Source of the DNA: Thermoplasmatota archaeon
GTDB taxonomy: Archaea > Thermoplasmatota > E2 > DHVEG-1
DNA: 44,322 nt
Assembly (NCBI GenBank): GCA_016936135.1
Contig: JAFGPP010000143.1
Location: 1-44,322, forward strand
Direction: 5' to 3'
Part shown: positions 8,293-17,156 of the stretch, one piece after another
Layout of the letters: each line of letters starts with the position of its first letter
How positions within the stretch are numbered: the first letter of the stretch is position 1
Position numbers and translations under genes: made by a program
The notes under the pieces: generated by a model
Databases searched by the model: none
The model's input: the letters and a program-made list of their open reading frames with translations, nothing else
What the model was told of the DNA's origin: nothing

Positions 8293-8360
8293 TGGCTTTT
8301 TGAAAATTTTTGTTTTTGTAGGCGTTTAGTTAAAAAAAACTATCCTGCTATTTGTTGTTT

Positions 8361-8450
8361 TTATGTTTCTAATATTTGATGAACTTCCTTACCTGAGACT
8401 AAAGACCAGTTATATTCATCCTTTTGCATGCTTGTCAATTGGTTTTTTTA
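8361..8450 (-). pseudogene. Possible minus-strand gene scar
   Basis: Read on the minus strand, a frame of about 28 residues ends at TAA (8361-8363) and includes LTSMQKDEYNW and SLVSGKEVHQILET. The W-x-x-V-S pattern followed by a helical tail resembles the last residues of GT4 glycosyltransferases. There is no start codon, and the piece is too short to be sure; chance is a real possibility. It lies in the 295-base gap between two plus-strand glycosyltransferases, where I see nothing else. Confidence 0.2.
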
Positions 8451-8587
8451 TATCATGGTTTAATTTAATTTGAAATTTTTTCATCTTACTAACTGGGACT
8501 GAAATGACCCCTCTTAATTTGAATATTAAAAAGATCATTTTTCAAAAAACTATAAAATTTTATTATATTTAAAGCGTGTGTGATTAA

Positions 8588-9760
8588 GTGAAAACCAAGA
8601 CAAAAAATCAGTTAAAAATAGCTTTTGTGTTTTATGCATATCTTGGATACCGTATTCCTCTTTTTGAGAAGCTATCTTCCGAATATAACATGCATTTTTT
8701 TTTCGAATATTTTGATTCGTCGTTTAAAAGAGATACAAAGCATGCAAGCAAAATAAGGTTAAATTTTTTAAAAAGAATTAAACTTACAAGTAAATATTTT
8801 TTTTCTCCATCATTGTTCTTATACCTTATAAAAGGAAGATATGATGTGTTTATTGGTGGAAATATAGGAGAAATAAATACTTATATAACCTGTCTAGTAG
8901 CGCGTTTGCTTCGAAAACCATTCGTATTTTGGGATGAAAATTGGTATTGGCCTTCAAAGAAATGGCGGCGTTTTGCGTGGCCTATTATTCTTTGGGCTAT
9001 CAACAATTCGCAAGCGATTGTTGTTTCAGGTTCAAAATCAAAAGAATTCTACTGTGCAATAAATTATTCCATACGACGTAAAACGTTTGTTGAACCTAAT
9101 GTGAGCTTATTGCCAAAAAGCAAAGAAATTTCTTCCCACACAAAAGTATTGAGAAAGTCTTTGAAGCTGAATAAGAAGAAAATTATTGTATATTATGGTA
9201 GGTTAATAAAAGTAAAAGGTTTCGAATATCTATTCGAAGCATTTTCTAAAATACAGAAACATTTCCCTGATGCCTTTCTTTTAGTTATCGGTGGAGTATA
9301 TGGTACAGGAGAAAAATATAGTTATGAAAAATTAGATAATATGCGAAAAGTGTACGGGAATGACAAAGTCCATTTTACAGGTACATTGGTTGATCCAAAT
9401 CAAAAAGCTGCTTATTTGTTGCTAGCTGATGTAGTAGTAGTTCCCTCAATCTTTGCTGGTGATGAATATGAAGTTTGGGGATTTGTACTTAATGAATCCA
9501 TGTCTATGGGTAAGCCTGTGATTGCTACAAAAGCTGTAGGAGCAGCTTATGACCTTATCCAAAATGGAATTAATGGCTTTATCGTACCTGAAAAGGACCC
9601 TGAATCTTTGTTTGTAGCGATTAAAAATATACTTGAGGATCCTCTTAAACAACAGACCATGGGTGTGAACTCTTTGAAATTATTGGAAACGAATTTTTCT
9701 TATGAACATATTTCGATGGGTTTTAAGAATGCAATAGAGTTTCTTTTGAGCAAGAGTTAG
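8588..9760 (+). CDS. GT4 glycosyltransferase
   Basis: The protein has 390 residues and is full length for a GT-B enzyme. The N-terminal acceptor half starts with LKIAFVFYAYLGYRIPLF. The donor half starts with IVYYGRLIKVKGFEYLFEAF, the K-rich phosphate-binding strand, and has EVWGFVLNESMSMGKPVIAT, the E-x7-E motif that binds the nucleotide-sugar. NGFIVPEKDPESL completes the site. No membrane helix is visible; such enzymes sit on the inner membrane face. The start is GTG 8588, preceded by GTGTGTGAT, which can pair with the 16S rRNA tail. Donor and acceptor cannot be inferred. Confidence 0.9.
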   Translation: MKTKTKNQLKIAFVFYAYLGYRIPLFEKLSSEYNMHFFFEYFDSSFKRDTKHASKIRLNFLKRIKLTSKYFFSPSLFLYLIKGRYDVFIGGNIGEINTYITCLVARLLRKPFVFWDENWYWPSKKWRRFAWPIILWAINNSQAIVVSGSKSKEFYCAINYSIRRKTFVEPNVSLLPKSKEISSHTKVLRKSLKLNKKKIIVYYGRLIKVKGFEYLFEAFSKIQKHFPDAFLLVIGGVYGTGEKYSYEKLDNMRKVYGNDKVHFTGTLVDPNQKAAYLLLADVVVVPSIFAGDEYEVWGFVLNESMSMGKPVIATKAVGAAYDLIQNGINGFIVPEKDPESLFVAIKNILEDPLKQQTMGVNSLKLLETNFSYEHISMGFKNAIEFLLSKS

Positions 9761-9798
9761 TTGTAAAATTTATTGTACATAATGTATACTAATCAGCA

Positions 9799-10947
9799 TC
9801 AATCTAAATAATTGGATGCAATTAGACCTTCAGTACACCACGTTTTTTTGCCAAAGAATGACCATACCTGAATCCCTAATTCTCTCTCAAGACATTCATC
9901 TATTAGGTTTGACAGCCAACGTACTTGCAAGTCCCTTGTTTTTCCAACCCATGCAAAAGTTTCTCCAATCCAGCATCTCTCAGCACCCAACCTTGTGATG
10001 TATTTGTCTATTTGATTTGTCATAAGATTCTGAACAGCTTGTTCTGGACTAATTCCCGCTCCTAAGTCCCATTCATTTTCCCAGTAATATGGATGAGAAA
10101 TGTCCATCACGATGTTTCCTAGTCCTAAAATACCCGTTGATTCAAGGTCGTCACAGACTTCGTTGGGGTCATCGTAGCCAATTCCCATGCCTGCAACAGT
10201 TGGGAAAAATATTTTTCTTGAAGGGTCTATTTTTCGGATTTCAACAATACATTCCTTACATGCTTGCATGAACTGTTCTTTGGTGGTTACAGATGAATGC
10301 CAAGTGTATTTTGCTGGTTCATTAAAAATGTTGAAACCTGCAATTCGTGAATCTCCTTTGTAGTGTAGTGCAATTGACTTCCAGTTTTCAATCCAGTTTT
10401 GGCTTCCAAGATAGTTATAATGGTCACCAACATTGTGAAGGTCAAGTATTACTTTGACGTCTATACTATCAAATATTTCGATTACTCTATCCATCTTTTC
10501 TTCGTCATAGAGGCTATGGTGTCCGGGACTCCAATCTCCATCGTAAGCATCTGAGAATCCGAAGCCCAATCGCGCCGCATTACATTCCCACCGTGTAAAC
10601 TGATCTAAAATGCCATCACCCAACCACACGTCAGCATCATCATTTCTATAATAAATCAAGTAATCCTCACCAATAATACTAAACGGAAGAATGCCGTTTG
10701 TGGTTGGTTCGGGTTCGCTTGGTGGGGGCGAACTGGGTACGGTCGGTTCTTCAGGTTCGGGTTCGCTTGGTGGGGGCGAACTGGGTACGGTCGGTTCGGT
10801 ATATGTGATTAAACCTGAACTGGATAACGTGACTTGGTCAGTTGATTGTGAACTTACTCTGGTAGCTTGGACAAAGAAAGTAAAAAATAGCAGAACTAGT
10901 AGGCTAGTAATCTTGAAGCGTTTAGCTGTGCTTGATTTTTTTCTCAC
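9799..10947 (-). CDS. Secreted GH5-family glycosidase with Pro/Ser/Glu linker
   Basis: The protein has 382 residues. A basic start and hydrophobic stretch at 12-27 form a signal peptide or anchor. Residues 51-82 are a linker made of two copies of a 16-residue unit (EPTVPSSPPPSEPEPE), and the catalytic domain runs from about 88 to the end. FNIFNEP places the acid/base Glu at 210, CWIGETF the nucleophile Glu at 329, and ARLGF (Arg126), DLHN (His171) and HPYYWEN (His285) the other conserved GH5 residues. All key residues are present, so it is probably active outside the cell on beta-glucan or beta-mannan-type chains, or as a trimming enzyme for the glycan made here. It starts at GTG 10947 with GGTGA in front. 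It is the only minus-strand gene between 1,401 and 31,703. Confidence 0.85.
   Translation of the reverse strand: MRKKSSTAKRFKITSLLVLLFFTFFVQATRVSSQSTDQVTLSSSGLITYTEPTVPSSPPPSEPEPEEPTVPSSPPPSEPEPTTNGILPFSIIGEDYLIYYRNDDADVWLGDGILDQFTRWECNAARLGFGFSDAYDGDWSPGHHSLYDEEKMDRVIEIFDSIDVKVILDLHNVGDHYNYLGSQNWIENWKSIALHYKGDSRIAGFNIFNEPAKYTWHSSVTTKEQFMQACKECIVEIRKIDPSRKIFFPTVAGMGIGYDDPNEVCDDLESTGILGLGNIVMDISHPYYWENEWDLGAGISPEQAVQNLMTNQIDKYITRLGAERCWIGETFAWVGKTRDLQVRWLSNLIDECLERELGIQVWSFFGKKTWCTEGLIASNYLD
10706..10797. repeat. Two-copy 48-bp tandem repeat inside the GH5 linker
   Basis: Bases 10706-10749 and 10754-10797 are identical over 44 positions, a period of 48 bases that encodes one 16-residue Pro/Ser/Glu unit. 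The unit is GC-rich compared with the AT-rich surroundings. The identity at third codon positions points to recent duplication, and the copy number may vary between strains. Confidence 0.9.
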
Positions 10948-11230
10948 TTTGTCACCATCAACTGTGTATGCTTCGAAATATTGGTATCGTAATATCTCAT
11001 AAACCTTTCTGACTAGTTGTAGAACACATATACAAATCGTTATTGAGTTACAACTAGTATTTAGGGTTATTTAAGTGATCTAAAATTATTATACAGCATA
11101 AATATTAAAACTTATTTAAAAAAGATAATTGCTATACATGTCTATGAATTAAAATTAAAATGCTAATTTATCAGTGTTCAAATAACAATAAATATTTCTG
11201 ACCATTAAATGACTGTCCTTTGGGTTCTAC
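10948..11230. promoter_or_regulatory. Divergent promoter region between GH5 gene and DUF2206-like gene
   Basis: These 283 bases separate two genes that point away from each other, so both promoters should lie here. They are very AT-rich and hold no readable gene. The stretch 11098-11122, including CTTATTTAAAAAAG, is the best TATA-box-like sequence for the plus-strand gene. I could not fix a transcription start. Confidence 0.35.
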
Positions 11231-13411
11231 ATGCAAGTAATTAGACTTAATTCGAAAACTTTTCTATTGTTAGCTACTGTACTACAGTTAGTGCTAGCTG
11301 TTGCTATGTTTATAGACCTTCCTTTTGTTAGACAGGTTTTTGGTTTTATATATCTCTGTTTCATACCGGGATTCGCATTTCTAAGAGTGTTTATTTCTGG
11401 AAAGCTAAATTTTGTAGACATAATCCTTTTTTCCGTAGGGTTAAGTCTCACTTTCTTGATGGTGGTGGGACTATTTCTGAATTATTTAGGTTCAATAGTA
11501 ATGTCTTCACCGTTATCAACCGACCCTATAATTTTAGTTGTTAGCGTGAGTGTCTTTGTTATTTGTGTTATTAGCTACTTTAAGAACAAAGAAAGTACCT
11601 GTATATCTGCTCCAAAAAATCAAAAATTGCGCCATCTAGTGCCATATTTTATTATTCCGATATTGGCCATAATTGGATTAATACAGGGCACCGCTGTTGA
11701 AAATAATTTTCTGCTCATGGCTATAATGATACTTGTTCCACTATTGTTTATGGTAATTTTGTTTTCCAAATCGTCTTCTCTTCATTATCCTCTCTTTTTG
11801 TTTTCTATATCATTTACTCTTTTACTCATTACATTTCTTACATCTAATTATATCCAAGGATTTGACATTCATAGAGATTTCTACGTATTCAGCTCCACAA
11901 TGAAAAGCTCATATTGGGATTTATCGCTTGGTCAAGCCCTGTACTATCGTAACTATAATACGATTCATTTGTATAATTCAATGTTAACTGTTACAATATT
12001 ACCGACAATTATTTCGAATTATTTAAACATATCAGGGACTTGGGTATTCAAAATCATTTACCCGCTAATCTTTTCATTAGTACCTTTAGGTCTTTTTCAA
12101 CTTCTAAAAGGAACTTGGGGAAAAAAAATTGCTTTTGCATCGGTTTTTTTCTTCATCTCGAATGAAGTTTTTTTTAATTTTCAAAACACTGTAAAGGCAA
12201 TGGTGGCCGAATTCTTTTTTATTTTACTGTTTTTGGTTCTTTTCAAAAAAGATATTAATTCTATGAGTAAATGGATTTTTCTGGCAGCTTTTGGTTTTTC
12301 ATTGATAGTCTCTTATTATACAATGAGTTATATTTTCCTACTCATAATTTTATCAATATGGGTTTTTGCCAAGATTTTTAAAACAACTGAAAATAGACAC
12401 ATATTGCAGTTAGCTTTGGTTTTTTTCTCTGTTCTTACCTTTTCATGGTACATGTTTACGACTGTTGCACCATACATGCAGTTAGAATTGGTTTTTCGGA
12501 AAGCTTTTCAGGGGTTCTTTGAGGAACTTTTTATTCTTTCCTCAAGAGGAAGTTTAGTATCGTCTGCTATTGGGATAACTGCTCCGCCGAGTATTCTTCA
12601 TCAGGTGGCCAGAATTCTTTTTAATCTGAATTCGGGTCTGATTTTTTTGGGCTTTTTAACATTGATACTAACAAGAGGGAATGGATTTAAAAAGCGGTTT
12701 GATTCTCAATTTTTATACCTTACTAGCATTGCTATGGTGTTTTTGTTAATTTCCATAATAGTTCCCAATTTTTCTGAACTTCTTCAGATGGGTAGAATAT
12801 ATCATGTCGCATTATTGTTTTTGTCTCCCCTTTTGATTTTAGGCATTAAAACAGTCTCAAGTTTGCTTTTTGGTACTTTACATGCAAAAAGTAAACATAA
12901 AAAAGAAATCTTTAGCACGATACTGACTGCACTATTGCTTGTGTCCTTCTTTTTATTCCAAACTGGTTTCCTTTATGAAGTTGCAGGAGATCCCGTTCCA
13001 TCTTCAATTCCTCTAAGTAAATATAGAATTGACGATCGTGTTATAGTAGAGTCTGGAATGGTTAATGAACACGACTTTTTTGGTGGAACATGGTTATCTA
13101 ACTTCATAAATGCCGCTGATAAACAAGTATATTCAGATACAAGAGCTAAACTTCAGGACCTGACCATTACCATGGTCAATATAGATGATAAAGTAAACAT
13201 AATCTCTAATATTACACAGTTTTCGTCCCAGTCATATGTTTTCTTGAGTCACTACAATACTCAGAGTGGCGTATTAATTTACAACACAGTTTACCCGAAT
13301 AACATAACATTCTCGGTCAGTAGTTTTCCAATTTTTAATTCCACAACAGAAATAAACAATAAAATATATTCAAATGGTGGCTGTGAAATCTATCAATATT
13401 ATGGACCTTAA
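11231..13411 (+). CDS. DUF2206-like polytopic membrane protein (probable GT-C fold)
   Basis: The protein has 726 residues. The first four helices (about residues 10-115) match the membrane half of DUF1616, including FIYLCFIPGFAFLRVF and LFSVGLSLTFLMVVGLF. A larger set of about ten helices follows, and the last 140 residues are soluble. YIQGFDIHRDFYVF near residue 215 sits in an outside loop after a helix; in GT-C enzymes this is where the catalytic acidic residue lies. Known DUF2206 proteins are predicted membrane proteins of archaeal glycan loci without a proven activity. A lipid-linked sugar transferase acting outside the membrane is a fair inference. The start is ATG 11231 with a weak ribosome binding site, so translation may be from a short leader. 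Confidence 0.75.
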   Translation: MQVIRLNSKTFLLLATVLQLVLAVAMFIDLPFVRQVFGFIYLCFIPGFAFLRVFISGKLNFVDIILFSVGLSLTFLMVVGLFLNYLGSIVMSSPLSTDPIILVVSVSVFVICVISYFKNKESTCISAPKNQKLRHLVPYFIIPILAIIGLIQGTAVENNFLLMAIMILVPLLFMVILFSKSSSLHYPLFLFSISFTLLLITFLTSNYIQGFDIHRDFYVFSSTMKSSYWDLSLGQALYYRNYNTIHLYNSMLTVTILPTIISNYLNISGTWVFKIIYPLIFSLVPLGLFQLLKGTWGKKIAFASVFFFISNEVFFNFQNTVKAMVAEFFFILLFLVLFKKDINSMSKWIFLAAFGFSLIVSYYTMSYIFLLIILSIWVFAKIFKTTENRHILQLALVFFSVLTFSWYMFTTVAPYMQLELVFRKAFQGFFEELFILSSRGSLVSSAIGITAPPSILHQVARILFNLNSGLIFLGFLTLILTRGNGFKKRFDSQFLYLTSIAMVFLLISIIVPNFSELLQMGRIYHVALLFLSPLLILGIKTVSSLLFGTLHAKSKHKKEIFSTILTALLLVSFFLFQTGFLYEVAGDPVPSSIPLSKYRIDDRVIVESGMVNEHDFFGGTWLSNFINAADKQVYSDTRAKLQDLTITMVNIDDKVNIISNITQFSSQSYVFLSHYNTQSGVLIYNTVYPNNITFSVSSFPIFNSTTEINNKIYSNGGCEIYQYYGP

Positions 13412-13453
13412 TTAACAGATGTTTTAAATAACTCATCAGGAGCGTAATATTAA

Positions 13454-13570
13454 ATGCCTAACGTTGTAATTAGCCCTCCTCAATCTGGTCTTTGAACTCA
13501 AACTATTTTCAGTAAGTGTAAACAAAATTTGAATATTAATGGAGTAGATTTATGTGAAAATTGGTGTTTT
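13454..13570 (+). pseudogene. Short N-terminal stump of an unknown protein
   Basis: ATG 13454 has AGGAGCG eleven bases upstream and begins MPNVVISPPQSGL, then TGA. The same frame continues with TQTIFSKCKQNLNINGVDL, which has the look of the first strand-loop-helix of a GT-B glycosyltransferase. It is a likely decayed start region that lost the rest of its gene; the following GT4 begins in another frame at 13554. Too short to be sure. Confidence 0.25.
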
Positions 13571-14654
13571 TCATCCAGGTATAAACAATTGTGGGGGATC
13601 TGACTGGGTTGCAATTAAGACCATTCAATCTTTAAATGAACATGGTCATCAAGTAATAATATTGACTGACTCTAAATTGAACCCGAACCGCTTTAGCCAA
13701 ATATTTAATACTGAAGTAAAAGTGGATCGTGAGATAATTTTTCCATTACCCTTTTCACCATTTTCTCCAGGAGACTGGCATAATGTCTATTTCGATTATA
13801 TTCGTACCAAAATGTTGAAATCAAAATGTGACGTTTTGATTGATACTTATTCAAACTCTATATTATCTGAAAATTATATTGTATATTTCCATTATCCGAT
13901 TTTACGAGCATTAAAAGAAGATTTTCCATACATAAAAAACAGCATATATTATTCTTTACATAGACAACTAATAAAATCTTCAAAAGAAAAGGCAACTGAT
14001 CAACTTTTATTTGCCAATAGTGAATTCACAAAAAAAGCAATAGAAAAAGAATTCAATGTAACTCCCCATGTTTTATATCCCCCTGTCTCGAATTATCTGT
14101 TGGATCGTAATAGAATACAATCTAACCCCGAAAGAAAAAACACGGTTCTTACAATCAGTAGGTTTGACCCCGATAAGAATCTAGAAATTATTCCACATAT
14201 AGCTAAACGCAGTCACAATTCTACCTCTTTTATTATTGCAGGTCTTCTTAACTCAAAAAAGACGTTAATGTCACTTCGTAGATTGATAAAGGATCTAGAT
14301 GTAGAGTCCAAAGTTACGCTTATTCCCGATATCTCAAGAACTAGTCTAAGAAATATCTTGTTTGATTGTAAAGTGTATTTGCACACCAAAGTTAACGAGC
14401 ATTTTGGCATAGCAATAATTGAAGCTATGGCTTCTGGTTGTTTGCCGATCGTACATAATTCAGGAGGGCCGAAAGAATTTGTCCCCAGTAAATTCCGATT
14501 TGATACAATTGAAGAAGCCGCTAATAAAATCGATGGGGCCATAGAAAGCTGGTCTCTAACTGAATCAAAAAGAACTTCAGAATCAACAGAGAAGTTCAGT
14601 GAGAGTAACTTTTCTAAACATTTTTTTGAAATTTTTAACTCATATTATGGGTAG
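13554..14654 (+). CDS. GT4 glycosyltransferase (ALG2/ALG11-like)
   Basis: The protein has 366 residues from GTG 13554, with GGAG about 10 bases upstream. It starts MKIGVFHPGINNCGGSDWVA, where the Gly-Gly loop of the acceptor domain contacts the donor phosphate, and has TISRFDPDKNLEII, the R/K phosphate-binding strand. EHFGIAIIEAMASGCLPIV is the E-x7-E motif, followed by NSGGPKEFV. The 'GG.E.V...IxxL..HGH' start and 'GGPxE' motif resemble the ALG2/ALG11 mannosyltransferase branch of GT4, which extends lipid-linked oligosaccharides on the cytosolic side. The substrate here is unknown. No membrane helix is seen. Confidence 0.9.
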   Translation: MKIGVFHPGINNCGGSDWVAIKTIQSLNEHGHQVIILTDSKLNPNRFSQIFNTEVKVDREIIFPLPFSPFSPGDWHNVYFDYIRTKMLKSKCDVLIDTYSNSILSENYIVYFHYPILRALKEDFPYIKNSIYYSLHRQLIKSSKEKATDQLLFANSEFTKKAIEKEFNVTPHVLYPPVSNYLLDRNRIQSNPERKNTVLTISRFDPDKNLEIIPHIAKRSHNSTSFIIAGLLNSKKTLMSLRRLIKDLDVESKVTLIPDISRTSLRNILFDCKVYLHTKVNEHFGIAIIEAMASGCLPIVHNSGGPKEFVPSKFRFDTIEEAANKIDGAIESWSLTESKRTSESTEKFSESNFSKHFFEIFNSYYG

Positions 14655-14740
14655 TAATTGTTTTTTGATAAATATTTAGCTCAATCATTTGTACCACAGT
14701 AAATGTGTTTCATAATCGACGACTTAAATGAGAGATTGAA

Positions 14741-15628
14741 TTGGACTCAAATTTTTCCGATAACGCACCAATACCTTTTGTATCTATTGTTGTTCTAACA
14801 TTCAATAGAAAGAAGTTACTTAAGAATTGTCTAAAATCTTTGACCAAACTAAATTACCCGAAATCAAATTTCGAAATTATTGTTGTCGATGGAGATTCAA
14901 AAGATGGAACTATCGAAATGATTAAAACAAAGTATCCAAATGTCCGCCTTATTTTAGAAAAAAGAAAAGGACGACCGATCGCCAGAAATACTGGTTGGAA
15001 AAGTGCTAGAGGTCAAATAGTTGCTTACACTGATGATGATTGCACTGTCAATGCTAATTGGTTAAAAATACTTCTATCCGGATTTGATTCATGTGACACT
15101 GGTGCGGTTGGGGGACCATTGCTTTTAGTAAATCAACCAAATTCAATTCGTGAAAAATTCAAAGGAACACCAGTAGGCGATTTTTATTTAGGGAACAAAC
15201 GACTCAATACCAAAGAATTAGTTACAGCCAATGTTGCTGTTAGCCGTGAGGTTTTTAAAAAAAATGGATTTGATGAATCTCTGGTGTATGATATGGAGGA
15301 CATCGACTTTTCCCAAAGCCTTATTGAGGCAGGATATAAATGCAAATATTTTCCTCAAGCCGAGGTGTATCATCACATAAATCCTATGAGACTAACTGTT
15401 AATTCAGTTTTGAAAAAAGCTTTGTTTGCTGGCATTAGTTTGTATATTTTTGAGCGAAAAAGAACTAATGGATTTTTAACTGGCTGGCTATTTAGGAAAT
15501 CTTTGGCTGGATATTATAATTTTCTTTTGAAAAGAAAACTTGGAAACCTTTTTTGGTTTCTTAAATGTTTTGTCGCGTTTTTGACTTCCATTTTTTGTTT
15601 GCCATATTATTATAGAGAATGTCATTGA
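14741..15628 (+). CDS. GT2 glycosyltransferase
   Basis: The protein has 295 residues from TTG 14741, which has GAGAG about 8 bases upstream. The GT-A fold is clear: FVSIVVLTFNRKKLL, EIIVVDGDSKDGT, RGRPIARNTGW-type donor loop, and the DxD site AYTDDDCTV. YDMEDIDFSQ carries the catalytic ED. The end is basic and hydrophobic (FLTGWLFRKSL, FLKCFVAFLTSIF) and probably associates with the membrane. It resembles rhamnosyl- or glucosyl-transferases of polysaccharide loci, but specificity cannot be read. Confidence 0.88.
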   Translation: MDSNFSDNAPIPFVSIVVLTFNRKKLLKNCLKSLTKLNYPKSNFEIIVVDGDSKDGTIEMIKTKYPNVRLILEKRKGRPIARNTGWKSARGQIVAYTDDDCTVNANWLKILLSGFDSCDTGAVGGPLLLVNQPNSIREKFKGTPVGDFYLGNKRLNTKELVTANVAVSREVFKKNGFDESLVYDMEDIDFSQSLIEAGYKCKYFPQAEVYHHINPMRLTVNSVLKKALFAGISLYIFERKRTNGFLTGWLFRKSLAGYYNFLLKRKLGNLFWFLKCFVAFLTSIFCLPYYYRECH

Positions 15629-15983
15629 CAGACTGAAAGTTGATAAATTTGTAACGCATAAAATCTTACCAAAAGCTATAGGTGAATTAGAGCGAGTCGC
15701 AAAATCTACAGCGGTGTTTATTATTACTGAAGGGCAACTACGGGCTTATATGCAAACGTAATGCTTTCATGCTATAGAACATAATTTAAAATGTTCCATT
15801 CTTAAATTAACAAAAATCTTTTGACAGAACTTTAGAAGAAATTGATGCTAAAATCAAGGCGAAGTCATGAGATTTGAGCAAAATGTTAAGTAACGTTCAA
15901 GAAATTGAAATTATTCAAGCTCTATTGTGTATTAAATTAAGATTAGTTGTCGTATCTCGTTTAAGGAAATGTGGGTACTCATA
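15629..15983. other. Gap with a weak coding remnant
   Basis: From about 15624 to the TAA at 15759-15761 a frame reads VIDRLKVDKFVTHKILPKAI, then GELERVAKSTAVFII and a short tail. The piece KVDKFVTHKI resembles the last domain of zinc-dependent alcohol dehydrogenases, so a scar is possible, but there is no start codon and the match is short. The rest of the 355 bases is AT-rich with no gene that I can support. Confidence 0.3.
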
Positions 15984-16922
15984 ATGGTTACTAAAAAACC
16001 GCGTTTAAGCATTGGCTTGCCTGTGTATAATGGTGAGTCTCATATACAAGAAGCGATAGCTTCTATATTGGATCAAGCTTATGAAGATTTTGAACTTATC
16101 ATTTCTGATAATGGTTCAATAGATAAAACTCAACAGATATGCAGTGAATATGCGGAAAAAGATAGTCGTGTGAAATATTTTCGAAATGAAAAAAATTTTG
16201 GGGCTGCATGGAATTTTAATCATGTTTTTGAGTTATCCTCGGGGGAATTTTTTAAGTGGGCTGCTAGCGATGATGTTATTGCTCCAGAGTTTTTAACTCG
16301 ATGTATAAATGTTCTTGAGCAAACTCCATCGATATTGTTATGTCATTCTAAAACAGGGAAGATAAATCAATTTGGTGAAGTTGTTGGGGAGTACAATTTT
16401 GAATTAATCAATGATTCCGAGAAACCTCATGAACGTTTTAGAGAGATGTTAAACAGGAAAGGTTTTCCTTGGATAATTTTTGGGGTCTTCCGAACAAATG
16501 CGTTAAAAAAGACAACTGTTTTTGGAGATTATATCGGGTCGGACTGGAATCTGCTTGTAGAAATAAGCCTTCTGGGGCGAATAGTTCAAATTCCTGAATG
16601 TTATTTTTTTCGTAGAGATCATTCAGGCTCATACACAACTAAACATTATGGAAAATTTATTGATGTAATCGATTATCGTTCGGAATCAAGATGGTGGACT
16701 GGAAATGAGGCAAGCAATCTAATTGTGTTGCCGTATTGGAAACATTGTTTTGAATTTTTCAGGTCCATCAATAAGGCTGAAATGAGTTGGGTTGAGAAAA
16801 AATTGTGTTACGACGAAATTTTAAGATGGGTTCTTATGGATGGTAAAAATTTAATGAAATGGGACATAGCCAATGAATTACAGCTTTGCCGTATCGCTAT
16901 AAATAAGAGAGCATCTAAATAA
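15984..16922 (+). CDS. GT2 glycosyltransferase
   Basis: The protein has 312 residues from ATG 15984. RLSIGLPVYNGESHI and LIISDNGSIDKT are the opening GT2 strands, FKWAASDDV the DxD-type metal site, and GSDWNLLVEISL the acceptor side. These 'YNGE...SDNxSxDxT...ASDD' proteins form a frequent soluble GT2 group in surface-glycan loci. An ATG at 15969 would add five residues (MWVLI), but its AAGGAA motif sits only one base away, so the later start fits better. No membrane helix. Confidence 0.87.
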   Translation: MVTKKPRLSIGLPVYNGESHIQEAIASILDQAYEDFELIISDNGSIDKTQQICSEYAEKDSRVKYFRNEKNFGAAWNFNHVFELSSGEFFKWAASDDVIAPEFLTRCINVLEQTPSILLCHSKTGKINQFGEVVGEYNFELINDSEKPHERFREMLNRKGFPWIIFGVFRTNALKKTTVFGDYIGSDWNLLVEISLLGRIVQIPECYFFRRDHSGSYTTKHYGKFIDVIDYRSESRWWTGNEASNLIVLPYWKHCFEFFRSINKAEMSWVEKKLCYDEILRWVLMDGKNLMKWDIANELQLCRIAINKRASK

Positions 16923-17156
16923 CAGGATTAACTAAAAAATTAATTTAATAAAATAATTTCGATTAAGATATGATAATTTATGCTGAGTTATTTTAAAATA
17001 TTGGTTTAAAATAAATGGCTTTACATGTGAGATTTTGGAATTATTTACAATTTTTTTTAGCGTATTAAAGTTTAAAATTCGATATATTTCGAGGCCAGAG
17101 TGAAACCTTAATATCTCATACGTACCGAAAGGATGTCAGAAGGAGAGCTATGACTA

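Noticed and set aside
10691-11002. Plus-strand open frame rich in Gly/Ser/Leu (GSGSLGGGELGTVG repeated)
   Set aside because: It is the mirror of the GH5 Pro/Ser/Glu linker repeat on the other strand; the GH5 frame has the signal peptide and catalytic residues.
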